Shown: piece after piece, positions 24,401 through 36,400 of the stretch | How the letters are laid out: every line of letters begins with the position of its first letter | Position numbering within the stretch: the first letter of the stretch is position 1 | DNA from: Larimichthys crocea | Lineage: Eukaryota; Chordata; Actinopteri; Sciaenidae | Direction: 5' to 3' | Length of the DNA: 64,000 nucleotides | Assembly: GCF_000972845.2 (NCBI RefSeq) | Contig: NC_040021.1 | Span: 10,506,908-10,570,907, forward strand | Position numbers and translations under genes: made by a program | The notes under the pieces: generated by a model | What the model was told of the DNA's origin: nothing | Databases searched by the model: none | What the model saw: only the letters and a program-made list of their open reading frames with translations

Positions 24401-27400
24401 CAGATGTTTTTAGCTCCCTCCTCCCACTGACCAGGCTGAAGAGCAGCAAAGTGGGTCGAGGGGGGAAAGTAGGAGGTGAAACTTGGTGATCCAGTTATCC
24501 ACTTACAGTTTGGGTTTGGTCCTTTAGGTAAATGATATAAATAAAACTTGAAAACTTTCTTCAACCAACCTCCCCCACTCTCTCTCTCTCTCATCCACCT
24601 AGGATGGGCTGGTGAAGGCCAACATGGAGAAGCTGACATTCTACGCCCTGTCAGCTCCAGAGAAGCTCGACCGTATCGGAGCCTACCTGTCTGAGAGATT
24701 GTCGAGGGATGTGGCTCGACACAGATACGGGTGAGCATCGCCAGTCAACTGTCATTCAACACAGTCTCTAAAAAAACACTTCAGCTGTCACACCCCTGAC
24801 AAATACTGTATAAGTTATTATTATTCTCTGCCTCACATTAACACATTTAAAACTAATCCTGGAAAGAATCTGTTGCCACGTTAGATGGTGATGTTTCTGT
24901 ACACGCTGTTCTTCATTTGCCACAGACTGTTGTCTTTTATGACTCATGACTAGGATGCACTGTGACGACGATTCTCGCCAATGCAAACAGCCTGCACAGA
25001 TTACATTTACATTTGATTCCAGCTGAAATGTGTTCAGCGTGCGAGCCCCTAGAGTTTGTCTGGCAGAGCTTATCGTGTTTTAATTTCTGCTGCTGTGTGC
25101 AGTTTGACATTTCGAATATAAGCAGGTGTCATCCAGATATTTATGTGTCTTCATCCCCCTCCTCTTCAGGTATGTGTGCATAGCAATGGAAGCGCTGGAC
25201 CAGCTACTGATGGCCTGCCACTGTCAGAGCATCAACCTCTTCGTGGAGAGTTTCCTCAAGATGGTGCGCAAGCTGCTAGAGTCGGACAAGCCCAGCCTGC
25301 AGATCCTAGGGACCAACTCTGTGAGTTTTCAGGATTATATAACTCGTTTAAAGTTTAGAGTCCAGGGACGCCGTGTAGCTCAGTAGGTACAGCCTCATGC
25401 ACAGCGGGTCAGTCCTTGCCGCAGCCAATAAAGGTTCAAGAAGTTCATCAGTTTTATAGTTTTGCAGCTTTGAAACAACTAAACAAATAAAACCCTGCAC
25501 ATGACATAGCTTTGTTCCTCCTTTATGATAAGTTGCATTGTCCACTAGGATTATATTGTGGAAATAGTATTATTAAAATAAGCAAATTAAATGATATATT
25601 TAGTGTTGCATTCAGGGCGACAGTAAATGCACTATCCAACTTTGTTTAACTCATCTGTAAGGTTTTTAAGGTATTCTTTAAGGCAGTTTTCTGAAGGATA
25701 ACAGACTAACAGACAAATTTGTGCTTAAAATACAATTTAATGAGCAAATAAACTTTGCCTAGCCATACATTTTTGGTCACAAGAAACATAAAAAACCTAA
25801 GACAGCATGTTTTACTGGTATAAATTTATATAAAAAACCTAAGACAGCATGTTTTACTGGTATAAATTTATATAAATGCCCACATCCTTGAACCGTTGTG
25901 CCTTTAGTTTCTCCACTTTTCTGCATCTTTTTTAGTGGATTTAGTGGAATTATCTAATCAGAAGGTAACAGGGCACATTTACTTTCCTGATGTGATGGCA
26001 CAAGGTAAAAGACGCTAACCTTGAGAGGAATATGGTGTTAGTACTTGAGAAAGATCAGAGCTCAGCGAGTGTCCTCTGATGTGGGGTGCAGCTATCAGTG
26101 CTGTTGGCCAGGTCAGGAAAGTACACATAAAGAAAATCAGATTATCTGCAGACTGCATTGGCAAAGCTCTGCAGCCATCTACACAGATTGACTAGAGACG
26201 CCGAGCCTCTCTTCATAATCTTCATACTCTGTCTAGCTTGTACACACTCACGGGTTTGTATTCTGGATAAATGCAAGGCCATACTGCATAATTAATTGTA
26301 CATCACAGTCCAATTTACCACAATGAATAGTTAAACATTGTGGAGATAGACTTATATCATAAAGAGAGGTGAAAGGAGAAAATTAGAGAGTCCATCACCG
26401 CAGGACTCGAGCCTGGCGGGTTTTCTAACACTGTGTTTCACTGAGCTAACTCTTCAACACATCAGTACTTGAGTTAGTGTTTCTGTCAACTTGCCGTTAC
26501 TTGAACGGACGGCTCTGTGATAGACGGGCATGGCTTAGTTTCTCTCGGTGTGGCCCTTTGGTTGCAGCAAAAACAGTTTATGATCTCAGCTCTCCCATCG
26601 CCTGTGGTTTTAGACCCTATTATTTCTAAAGCTTTCAATCAGATAGGCAGAGTTTATTTCGGCAGACGACGCAGAGTTTGATACATTGATACGATTAAAC
26701 TGCCCAGTATTACTGGCAGAAATACTGGACAGCTTTAAGATATCAGCCGCTGCAGCAGCAATTTATCGCAGCAGCTTCACAAGAGCAGTTATGGGTTCAA
26801 TTCATTTAATTTACTCGAGGCTACTTTAATTTCAAATATCAAACAGCTTCAAACACTTATTTTGTACACAGGAAATACACAAGGGCCTTCTTTTTAGCTG
26901 ATCTTTTTCTGAATAAATCATTTTTATCCGTGCAGTTTGGGTTGCCGCACTAATCCAGCCTGTGTTTTTGAACGGGGAATTGATGTACTTTAATTACCAT
27001 CTGCTCTACTGAACATTCATTATAGAATTCTTGCTTCAGGTAGGTATCTTCTCTGTCTTAATTAAAGAAATCCAGTCCATAATTTATTAATTGGCGAGCG
27101 TTGTGAAGCTAAATGTCAGCCTGTTTAAATAGTGACATTTTGTGGCCCAGTGGGAGAGCCCCCCTCTGCCTCGTGCTTTTCATTCCTAATGAGATGCTAT
27201 GGCGCTGCGCTTTGACTTTAATTTAGGAGATATTCACCATGGGGATTTATAGTTATTTCATTAAAGAGTGTTTAGTCAGAGTGATATAAACTCTTAATAA
27301 AGTTGGGCTTTTGAGAAGCAGACTTATTACTGTAAACCTCAAGAGTCGTAGATTCAGTTTGACATAAAAATGTGTTTCATTCTCTTCTTCTCTTCTCAGT

Positions 27401-30400
27401 TTGTGAAGTTTGCCAACATAGAAGAGGATACACCATCGTACCACCGCAGTTATGACTTCTTCGTGTCGCGCTTCAGTGAAATGTGCCACTCTAGCTACGA
27501 GGACCCAGACATCCGCACCAAGTGAGTGGACAGATGCTTGATTGCACTTGAGGCAGAATAATTCACCGACTGCTGTTTTTAGGCCACTTCAGGGAGTCTT
27601 TTTTTGGACTACCTCTGCCCCTAGACATTTTTTGAAACATCTCCTTCAAACAAAGTAAAAGTTTTGATGTCATTTGCTGAAAATAGACATCTTTGAACAG
27701 TTAAATATAGCTTTGCAGAATTAAAGGACAAACTAGACAAAAATATGATTTCCTAAATATAATCCTCCATTTATAGATCGGATGATTTCTGATGTCTCTG
27801 ACTTTGTTACCTGCAGGATCCGCATGGCAGGAATCAAAGGCCTGCAGGGTGTTGTGAGGAAGACTGTGAATGATGAGCTGCAGGCCAACATCTGGGACCC
27901 TCAGCACATGGACAAGATCGTCCCTTCTCTGCTTTTCAACCTGCAGAGTGGAGAGCGTACAGAGAGGTGAGCACTTGCAAGGAAAATGTAATAATAATTT
28001 ATCCCAGTGGGTTTGAGATCACTTCATTAGTTTTTATGTGTTTTTATATATTAGGTATTTCATTAGCCTTTACATATACTGACATTTCATTTTGTGTTGT
28101 ACGTTTCTGGAAGATCACGTGACTTACAAAGCTGCACCCTGACTGCAGTTTAAGGCAAGTCAGGCTGTGTCAACGCGTGGGTGAGAAAGTTCACGACCCA
28201 AAACATGTCAGTGTTGACCCGCTATGCCTCGGCCACTCAGTCCAGAGCCACTGTGTTGCAGCTGACCGCTTTGTCTTACGTTAGGCCATAATTGTCCTGG
28301 CAATCCAGTCAGCCACGTCATTCATCATCATTGTCATCACTGAGTGAACCCACTGACAGCTCTGCTCCACTTATGGGCATCTGTTTGCAAAACCTGCAGC
28401 ATCCAAGGGCAAATACAGCAGGAAATGTTGTGGGGGGTTGAAGGAGAAAGTGGGGAGAGCATGAACAGAAATAGTGCAATGGGAGGAGAACAAACCAGCT
28501 AGAGGTTGCCTGAGACAGAGAGAGAGAGACAGACAGAGAGAGGGAGAGACAGAGAGAGAGACAGAGAGAGAGAGGCTGCCTCTCTTGGCAGTAGTCCACA
28601 TACTGAAATTGACTTTGACGTCAATGCCGACATCAGAAGGTTAGGGGAGCAAAGAGGGAGGGCAGAGAGAAGAAGAAGGAAGATTGGGTGGAGGGTAGAT
28701 AATAGGAAATAGAGTGATGTAAATGAGGAAGGTATTGAAAGAGAGGGATGGATTGACAGAATCAGACAGACCGACAGACAGGCTCCAACAAAGAGAGACA
28801 CATTTCCCTCTCAGCGCCTCCCTCCGCTCTGTCTGTGTGTTACGGGCCCTGCCCCTGCTGTGCATCCTCCATTCTTCCCCACATTGAGTTCAGCCAGTCA
28901 TTACCAGGCGTAAAATCCACAGCGCTCAGTACAGAGTTTAATTAAACTCACAGATGGTGTGTTTTTTTTCTCTACATTAATCCCCAATGCACATGCACAA
29001 GTTCATTTAAAGATCAACTTCAGGCACAGCAAAGCCTTCTGACAGTTGAATCTAATTTCTGTAGAAAGTTTTATTTCTGGAGTTGCTGAAATCGTCTTCT
29101 GGGCTTCGCTTTGTGTGTTACACCTCAAGAAACAACAAGATCAGTGTGTTGTTTAAGTGTTGTGTGCCTGCGATGGCATTATGTTCCCTGAGCAATTTTC
29201 CTTCAAGTGTTGCCTCAGCAGAAAGTTTTGACAGAAATGATCCTCATGCCCCGTTAAACACTCAAAAGCAGTCCTCTGTGAAGTGTTGGATGAAAGCAGA
29301 TACAAGGCCAGATTGCAGCAGCCAAGTAAACTTTGAGATAATGCTGGACGACGTCTCCTGTCAGTGTATTTTATTTTGGACAGGGTCAGTGACAGTGGCT
29401 GAACAAACGGTAAACCTTCCAACAACGGGAGCTACAAACTCAGGAGGTTACAACAAAGTATTAATCCTGTATTTTCTTGCTTTTTCTTTTTTATATTTGA
29501 GTAAAGTTAGAAAAGTCAATGAGAGGCAGGAAGTCGCAGCAGCAAGCGGGCAAGATGAAAGTGTTAGGCTGTTTAATAAATAATGTCATCGTTGGTGGAC
29601 CACCCGAGGCTAGCCGTGACTAAGATAGAGTTATGGTGGAGAGTTTAACTATGCATGAGAACAAAGCCGTGATGTCAGTGTCTGCACATATATACAAACT
29701 AAGACGTGGACATATTCCCCGTAGTGGTGGACCGATGTGTGATACACAAATTAGGGCACACATGACGGCCAACGCAGCCGTTTAATTTTCACTGCAGACA
29801 GGCTGCAGAGGGGAATGTCGCCTCAGGAGTTAAGGCTGCAGTGACACAGCAGTCCTGAGAGTGTGTTTGTGTAAAAATGTAACCTTTTGTGGAAACGTTA
29901 GTGTTATAGAATCGAATTCATTTCAAACTCTTTCCGTCCTCTCTCTCTCTCTCTCTCCCTCTTTCTCTCTTTCTTTTCCCCTCCCTCTCCTCGCCTTCCC
30001 CCTCCCTCCGTCCCCTCGCCGCCTCTCCTCCCTCTCTCTTCTCTTTCCCTTTTTCTGCTTTCTCACCTGCATCGCTCCGTACCAGCCGCTCCCCCTCTCC
30101 GCTGCAGGCGTCGGAGAAGGAGAAGGAAAGCCCGGTGGAGCTGACGGAGCGCTGCTTCAGGGAGCTCCTGGGACGAGCCGCCTATGGCAACATCAAGAAC
30201 GCCGTCACGCCCGTGCTCATGTAAGTGAGGCAGCCATGGAAAAACTCTTCTGTGGACAAGCTCGATTGTCTTTTTTGCGCGATTTGTTGTTCACATATTG
30301 ACTTAACCTGAAGGGAGGATGCATCTCAGTACTACGTTGCAGCATTTTATCTGTGCACCGATTGGTCCAAGGGGGCGCGACAAGGTCAATACAAGGTTAC

Positions 30401-33400
30401 GTAGTTCTTTAGGAGTAAATATGAGTGCACAATTTGCAGATGGGGCATTTAAATTGTATATTACTGCGTTTATATTGATGTCTGCCTTACAAGGTTGTTT
30501 TTTTATTACAGTTACAGTGTTTTTCTGACAAGACATTGCAGATTCCTTAATATTTTTTTTTTTTTTTGCTGCTTTTAAGCTCATCTTTAATGATGTTTGC
30601 ATTTAACTGTGGGTGTCTCTGAGCCTGTCCTTTTTGAGTTATTGGTGCATCTCTCTGTCCGTCTCACACGTCCTTCGTCTCTCTTTCATTTGAATCAGTT
30701 GTCTGTTGTTTTTTTGCATGTCTCAGCCGTTCCCTTTCCCTGCATGTGACATTAACGCCCATAGCTGGTCGTAATAAGTTGACGTTTAATCTTTTGTTTG
30801 TTGTATACCCACTCTACTTGACTACTTTTGGCTTCATTCCTTGCATCTCAGCCAGTGTTTGTAATCACAAAGTTGAAAAGTTAAAGCTAAATGAGAGATA
30901 CGCTGAGGAATACTGTAGATTAAAACCAGTATTTATACATGTATCATGTGTTTGCAGTTATGCAGTCAAATCTTTAGGTTGATATAAGTAACAACATGAA
31001 ATGGCAGCAGTTTTTCCCCCGCCCCACAAATAATTTCAACAAAATTCTTTGGCACTCTCTTAATCCATCCATCTTCAGTTTACTCTCAATTTTCCCTTCA
31101 ATTCGTCTCACTTGTCACGTGCTGTGAGAGACCAGCTCTTGTCCATCCATCACTGTCCGTGTCTCGGCCTGATTCATGCCGTGCAGATTTATGTCACTCT
31201 ATCACCACCTCTGTAAGGGCGTAAGGATTTTGATGCAGTTTAGCAGTAATTATCTTCATCAGGTTTAACGGTTGTTGTGATCCTGATTTGTTATTGTTTT
31301 ATTGCAATGTTTGCATCTTACAACATCCTGACAACATTCAACAACGAGTTAAATGCTTACGTGTCTCTGAATCTTTAAATTATTTGTTGTGGACTACATT
31401 TCTGGTAAGACATGTACATCAGTCTTAAATGTACGCTCTCAGGGATTTGGGGAACTATAAATTTTCTCTCTATCCCTTGCTGCTCTCTGTCACTACTGGC
31501 ACTGTATAATTACATCTCCTGTATCCTCACCATCCCTCTCCTCCTGACTGTGTTCCCTCAGGCACTTAGATAACCACTCTCTATGGGAGGGCAAGACCTT
31601 TGCAGTGCGTTGCTTCAAAATCATTATGTACTCCATCCAGGTGAGTGATACAGTTGCTACATATCCAAAACGACCTCGTCCTCACCCCTCAAATCCAGCT
31701 CCAAATGAAACATTTTGTGTGATTTACACAGTACTATGTTTTTATCTTTGTAGGTGGTCATGTGATTTAGAGGCACAAAGTAGAAACTCCAGTATTCACA
31801 GTTTGTGATTTACAGACAGAAAATATCTTAGAAAATTGTTTGAAGACTCCTTTCAGATTTCGGCCCTTCTCCTCTATAGCTGCGATTCATTTTGAATGAA
31901 ATGTGCAAGTCTGTGACGTGTTTTATCTCCAGAGCTTTTAGTTTCTTACCCGGTCGAATGAGTCACTGTAATTTACCAGTTTTCTCTTGCTCTCCTTCTT
32001 TCTCAGTCCCAGCACTCTCACTTGGTAATCCAGCAGCTTCTCGGTCACTTGGACGCTAACAGCAAAAATTCAGCCACAGTGCGAGCTGGGATAGTGGAAG
32101 TTTTGCTGGAGGCAGCTGCAATTGCGGCCAGTGGCTCTGTAGGTAAGATGTCTGATACACTACACATAACAGACACAAAAAAAAACATAACCTCTGACAC
32201 ACATATACTGAGATGTTGTAAGTGGGATTGCTTTAAAATAATAAATAAATAAATTGATATTTTAGGGTGAACTGGTCTTTTGATTGTTCACTGTTCGTGC
32301 GTGCAGGTCCCACAGTGTTGGAGGTGTTCAACACCCTACTGCGGCAGCTCCGTCTGAGCGTCGACTACGAGTTGACCGGCTCCTATGAGGGCAGCACCAA
32401 CATCGGCACCAAGATCATCAAAGCTCACGAGGAGAGGCAGCTGCAGGAAGCTGTCATCAGGACCATCGGTGAGTCTGTGGCTCTTTATGTTTATCTTGCC
32501 TGAGTTTTGTTCAGGCTAGTATTCATTGCTTTTCCCCCCACTTCGTTCCAAATCCTCTGTTGCTCATCTTTCTGTCCCCTCTCTCTCTTTCAGGTTCATT
32601 TGCCAACACTCTACCAACATACCAGAGGTCAGAGGTCATGCTCTTCATTATGGGCAAGATCCCTGTCCCTGGGGTTCACCCAGCTCTGTCCTCCACAGGC
32701 TCGGGGTGAGTGAAATCCCACAAACAGAACACATACACGCACACAAAACTGAGTGCTGCGTGTGTTTCTCTACTTCTGATTTAAAGGGTTTTAATCTTGA
32801 ATTTGCTTTCATCATCCAGGCCCGAGGGTACCAGGATGATCCAGGTTATGCTACTGAAGTCCTTGGTTCAAGTATGTTTTTAAACCTTGCATTATTATTA
32901 TTATTATTAATTCATAGTGTTTTAGAAATGTGGGTTAGAAGCAGGGGTTACAAACACAGACTGTGATGATCACCAGCTTTAATTTTAACACATGGAATGA
33001 ATAGGTGTGTGTGCCAATCTGTCTAAGACAACTAACACACCAGGGACAAGAGAGACATCGTCCATCAGTGCCTCACTGTGTTCCTGGTACATTTTATCCT
33101 TCTAAGAAAGTTAATATAACACTGTTACCAGTTGTCTTATCATGGTGCTGTAACTGTAGACGAGAAGAAAATGAAGTTCAGTCAGGGTGACACAGCTGTA
33201 GTGCATCAAACTTTATCTCAGCGTACATCTGTTTGGAAGATAATCTGCAGTCCATGTGTGTTTTGGCAGCACTATAATGGTCTAAGATCTATCATCACTC
33301 TGCATGGATTTACATTTATCTTCCCTTGTGTTGTGGAGAAATTGCTGAAGTCAAAGGTCAATGCTGAGGTCAGGAAGGAAGAAAGTGTTCAGGAGCCTCT

Positions 33401-36400
33401 GATGTCTTACGCTGTATTATTTATTGACGCTTGGCCAAGGAGCATTAGAGACACTTTCAAAGTACGTCAGAAGTGCCTGAGTCGGTCTCGCATTCTGATG
33501 AACTCGTGCTGGTGGATAGACTTTAAACCCAAAGATCACACCCCAAATAGTATACGACCCAAATGAGACAAAGAGAATGTCTTTACTCTTGGAGGTGTTA
33601 TTGTGAACACATTCTAGTCTGGAGACACAGATGTCTGTTTACGCAGATTGGAACGTCAACAACAAGCTCTCTATTATGTCTAGGAAGGCAGCAATGGGTC
33701 TCTTCGACCCTGGCCACCGCAGTGTTGAGATATGGTGGTACCTAGTCAAAGACAAACAATTAATACTGCCGTGGACCTCAAGGCCCACACGTGACCATGT
33801 GTAGCCTAAGCATAGAAAAAACACTTTGATGTAAGAAATGTTTGACCCCAAATATTTGCTAGTGAAAGCATCCATCCATTTCCAGTTTAGAACAGTCCAA
33901 ACAAGAATAATATCCCCGTCACTTCATCATTTCTCCACATCTGAAGTTAATTCATGTAAACAAAACTAAACATCAATAATTGCTGCAAACCAGACACAGT
34001 TATGCATATCTTTGTGAGCTGTCTGAGTATGTGTTTTGGAACATTATAAACCACAACCGCTTTGTGGTCATCCATCTCTCAGGTGACGGCAGGTTTCCAG
34101 ACCACCAACATGCTGACAGCATTGCCCAGCTCTTTCCTGGAGCCTCTGCTGTCCTTCTCTCTAACAGAGGATCCAGAGATCCGGCTGCTGGTGCTCCAAA
34201 TCCTTCTCAGTCTCATCGACAGACACGACAACACACCCAAGTTCTCCAACATAAGGTGTGTGTGTGTGCATGTTTGTGTGTGTATATATTGTGGCGCTGT
34301 ACTTCAATGACAGTCTATGTTAATTGTCGTATCGTCTTTCTATGCAGCATCATCTCAGACATCTCTGTGCTCAAGCTCAAAGTCGACAAGTGTTCCAGAC
34401 AGGACAACTTGTTCATGAAAAAGGTTTCTAAATTTTGAACATATGAATATTTACGTTTTCCTGATGAGTAACCTCTCTGACTCATCATCCATCCTCCTTG
34501 TGCGCTCTACTCGCAGCATGGCCAGCAGTTGTATCGACACATATACTTGGGCTGTAAGGAGCAGAGCAGCGGTCGGCAGCACTACGAGACCCTCTTCGCT
34601 CTGTTGGGTCTTCTCAGCGTGGAGCTGGCCAACGAAGAGGTGGTGGTGGACCTCATTCGTCTGGCACTCGCCTTGCAGGTACTGATGCGCGTAATATATG
34701 ATATTTAGTTGTTCGTTTGTTTAGTTTGAAAATAATAGTGACATTAACTGGCAGACACGGTTAGCTGATAACAAAAAAGTGAGTCCAGGGATCAGTGCTG
34801 ATGTCTCCTGATGTGTTTCCTATGCAGGACCTGGCTCTGTCAACTGACGAGGCTCTGCCTGTTTTTAACCGCTGTGCTGTTCACGCACTCGCCGCTGCCT
34901 ACCTCAACCTCATCTGCCAGCTCACCACCGTCCCAGCCTTCTGCCAACACATACATGAGGTCTGGGCCTCTTTGTCTATATATATATATAAACATATATA
35001 TGTGTGTGTCTGAATACTAAGACCAGACTGCCTTTTTCTTCCTGCCCTTTTAGGTAATAGAGGTGCGACAGAAAGAAAGCACCTACCTTTTGCCTGAGGA
35101 TGTCTTCATTGATAATCCCAAGTATGAAACAGCCACATTAAATTCTCCCAAATCATACTGACATTTAACATCTAAATATGCAATAATGGCAGCAAATCTC
35201 TCCTTTTTTTTACTATATTTTCTTCTCAGGCTGCCTTCTTCACTGGAGAAGGTAGATGGGGGTGTTTTGTTCCTCCAGTCGAAGATCACTGAGGTGCTTG
35301 GAGGGAGTGGTTATAACACAGAGAGACTGGCTACGCCTTACGTTCCTCAGTACACTGGTAAGGAGCTCAAACGATACATTTCTGGTGGTGGAGTTCAAAA
35401 GTCAAGTGTGGATTTCTGACGTTGAGTAATGTGCTCCTTTTTTATCCAAGTGAATAATGATAAATAATGATCATGTTTATTGACTCGCCAGAGCGCTACA
35501 ACTTTGTTGGGCTGCTTTATTGATTCTCGCAGAGCTGAATTTCTCCCCCTGGACCGAGCGGGGATTTAGTGTTCAGCTGGAGGAAACTTTATCAAGGCAG
35601 CTCTGAGGGCTTCATCTCAGTGCACCTTTATATTAATTTGAATCTCTCTTTCTATTTGGGTCTACTGTATTTTTTTACATATCCGATAAATGCATCAAAG
35701 TTGTCAATTTGACACTGTTTTACATCATTTGCTAAGAGTCTGTGCTCTCTTTTCCAGACGAGGACCGTCTGTCCAAGAGGAAAAGCATTGGGGAGACCAT
35801 CTCGCTGCAGGTGGAGGTTGAGTCCCGAAACAGTCCAGAGAAAGAGGAGGTGAAGACAGTTTTCTTAAACTTGAATATTCCCCCTGAAAAGGACGTTTAG
35901 CACCTGTGAAAAGCATTTCACTGCGTCATGCTGCTTTTTTTTTTTTTCTTGCTCTGTCATGCAGAGGACACCCGCAGAGGAGATCACATTTGAAACACTG
36001 AAAAATGCCATCGGTATGTGCACTCATTTATCTGTTTTTGTTGTTTTAAAGTGTTATATACTCCACTACTATACATGAATAACTGTATAATGCATTGTTG
36101 AGATTTAAACATTGCTCGTCTCTCCCTCTAGTGGACAGTGTGGGTATGGAGGAGCAGGAGAGGGAGCGGAGGAGACAAGTGGTGGAGAAGTTTCAGAAGG
36201 CCCCGTTTGAGGAGATCGCTGCCCACTGCGGTGCCAGGGTACGACACAAACATCTTTTTATAATGTTCTTTAGATTTCTTTTTTTGTTTCAGCTTTGCCG
36301 TATATGTTTTTTTGTCCCTTCTAGGCCACACTACTGCAGAGCAAACTCAATCAGATCTTCGAGATTACAATCAGGTAAGGAGCGGGTGTTTGGAGATATT

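Larger units (their letters stand above)
27967..30085 (+). other. efr3b: efr3b intron 6
   Basis: Contains the GA-rich run at 28513-28575 and a long pyrimidine tract before exon 7. An open frame at 29083-29583 has no flanking splice pattern or recognisable domain and is not called a gene. Confidence 0.6.

Noticed and set aside
24337..24738. 133-codon minus-strand frame over efr3b exon 3
   Set aside because: Antisense shadow of the true plus-strand exon.
25366..25450. Functional tRNA gene
   Set aside because: Only A-box-like and weak B-box-like motifs; the cloverleaf stems do not pair. Treated as SINE remains.
29083..29583. 166-codon open frame in efr3b intron 6
   Set aside because: No domain, no splice context and no recognisable relatives; long chance frames are expected in 64 kb.
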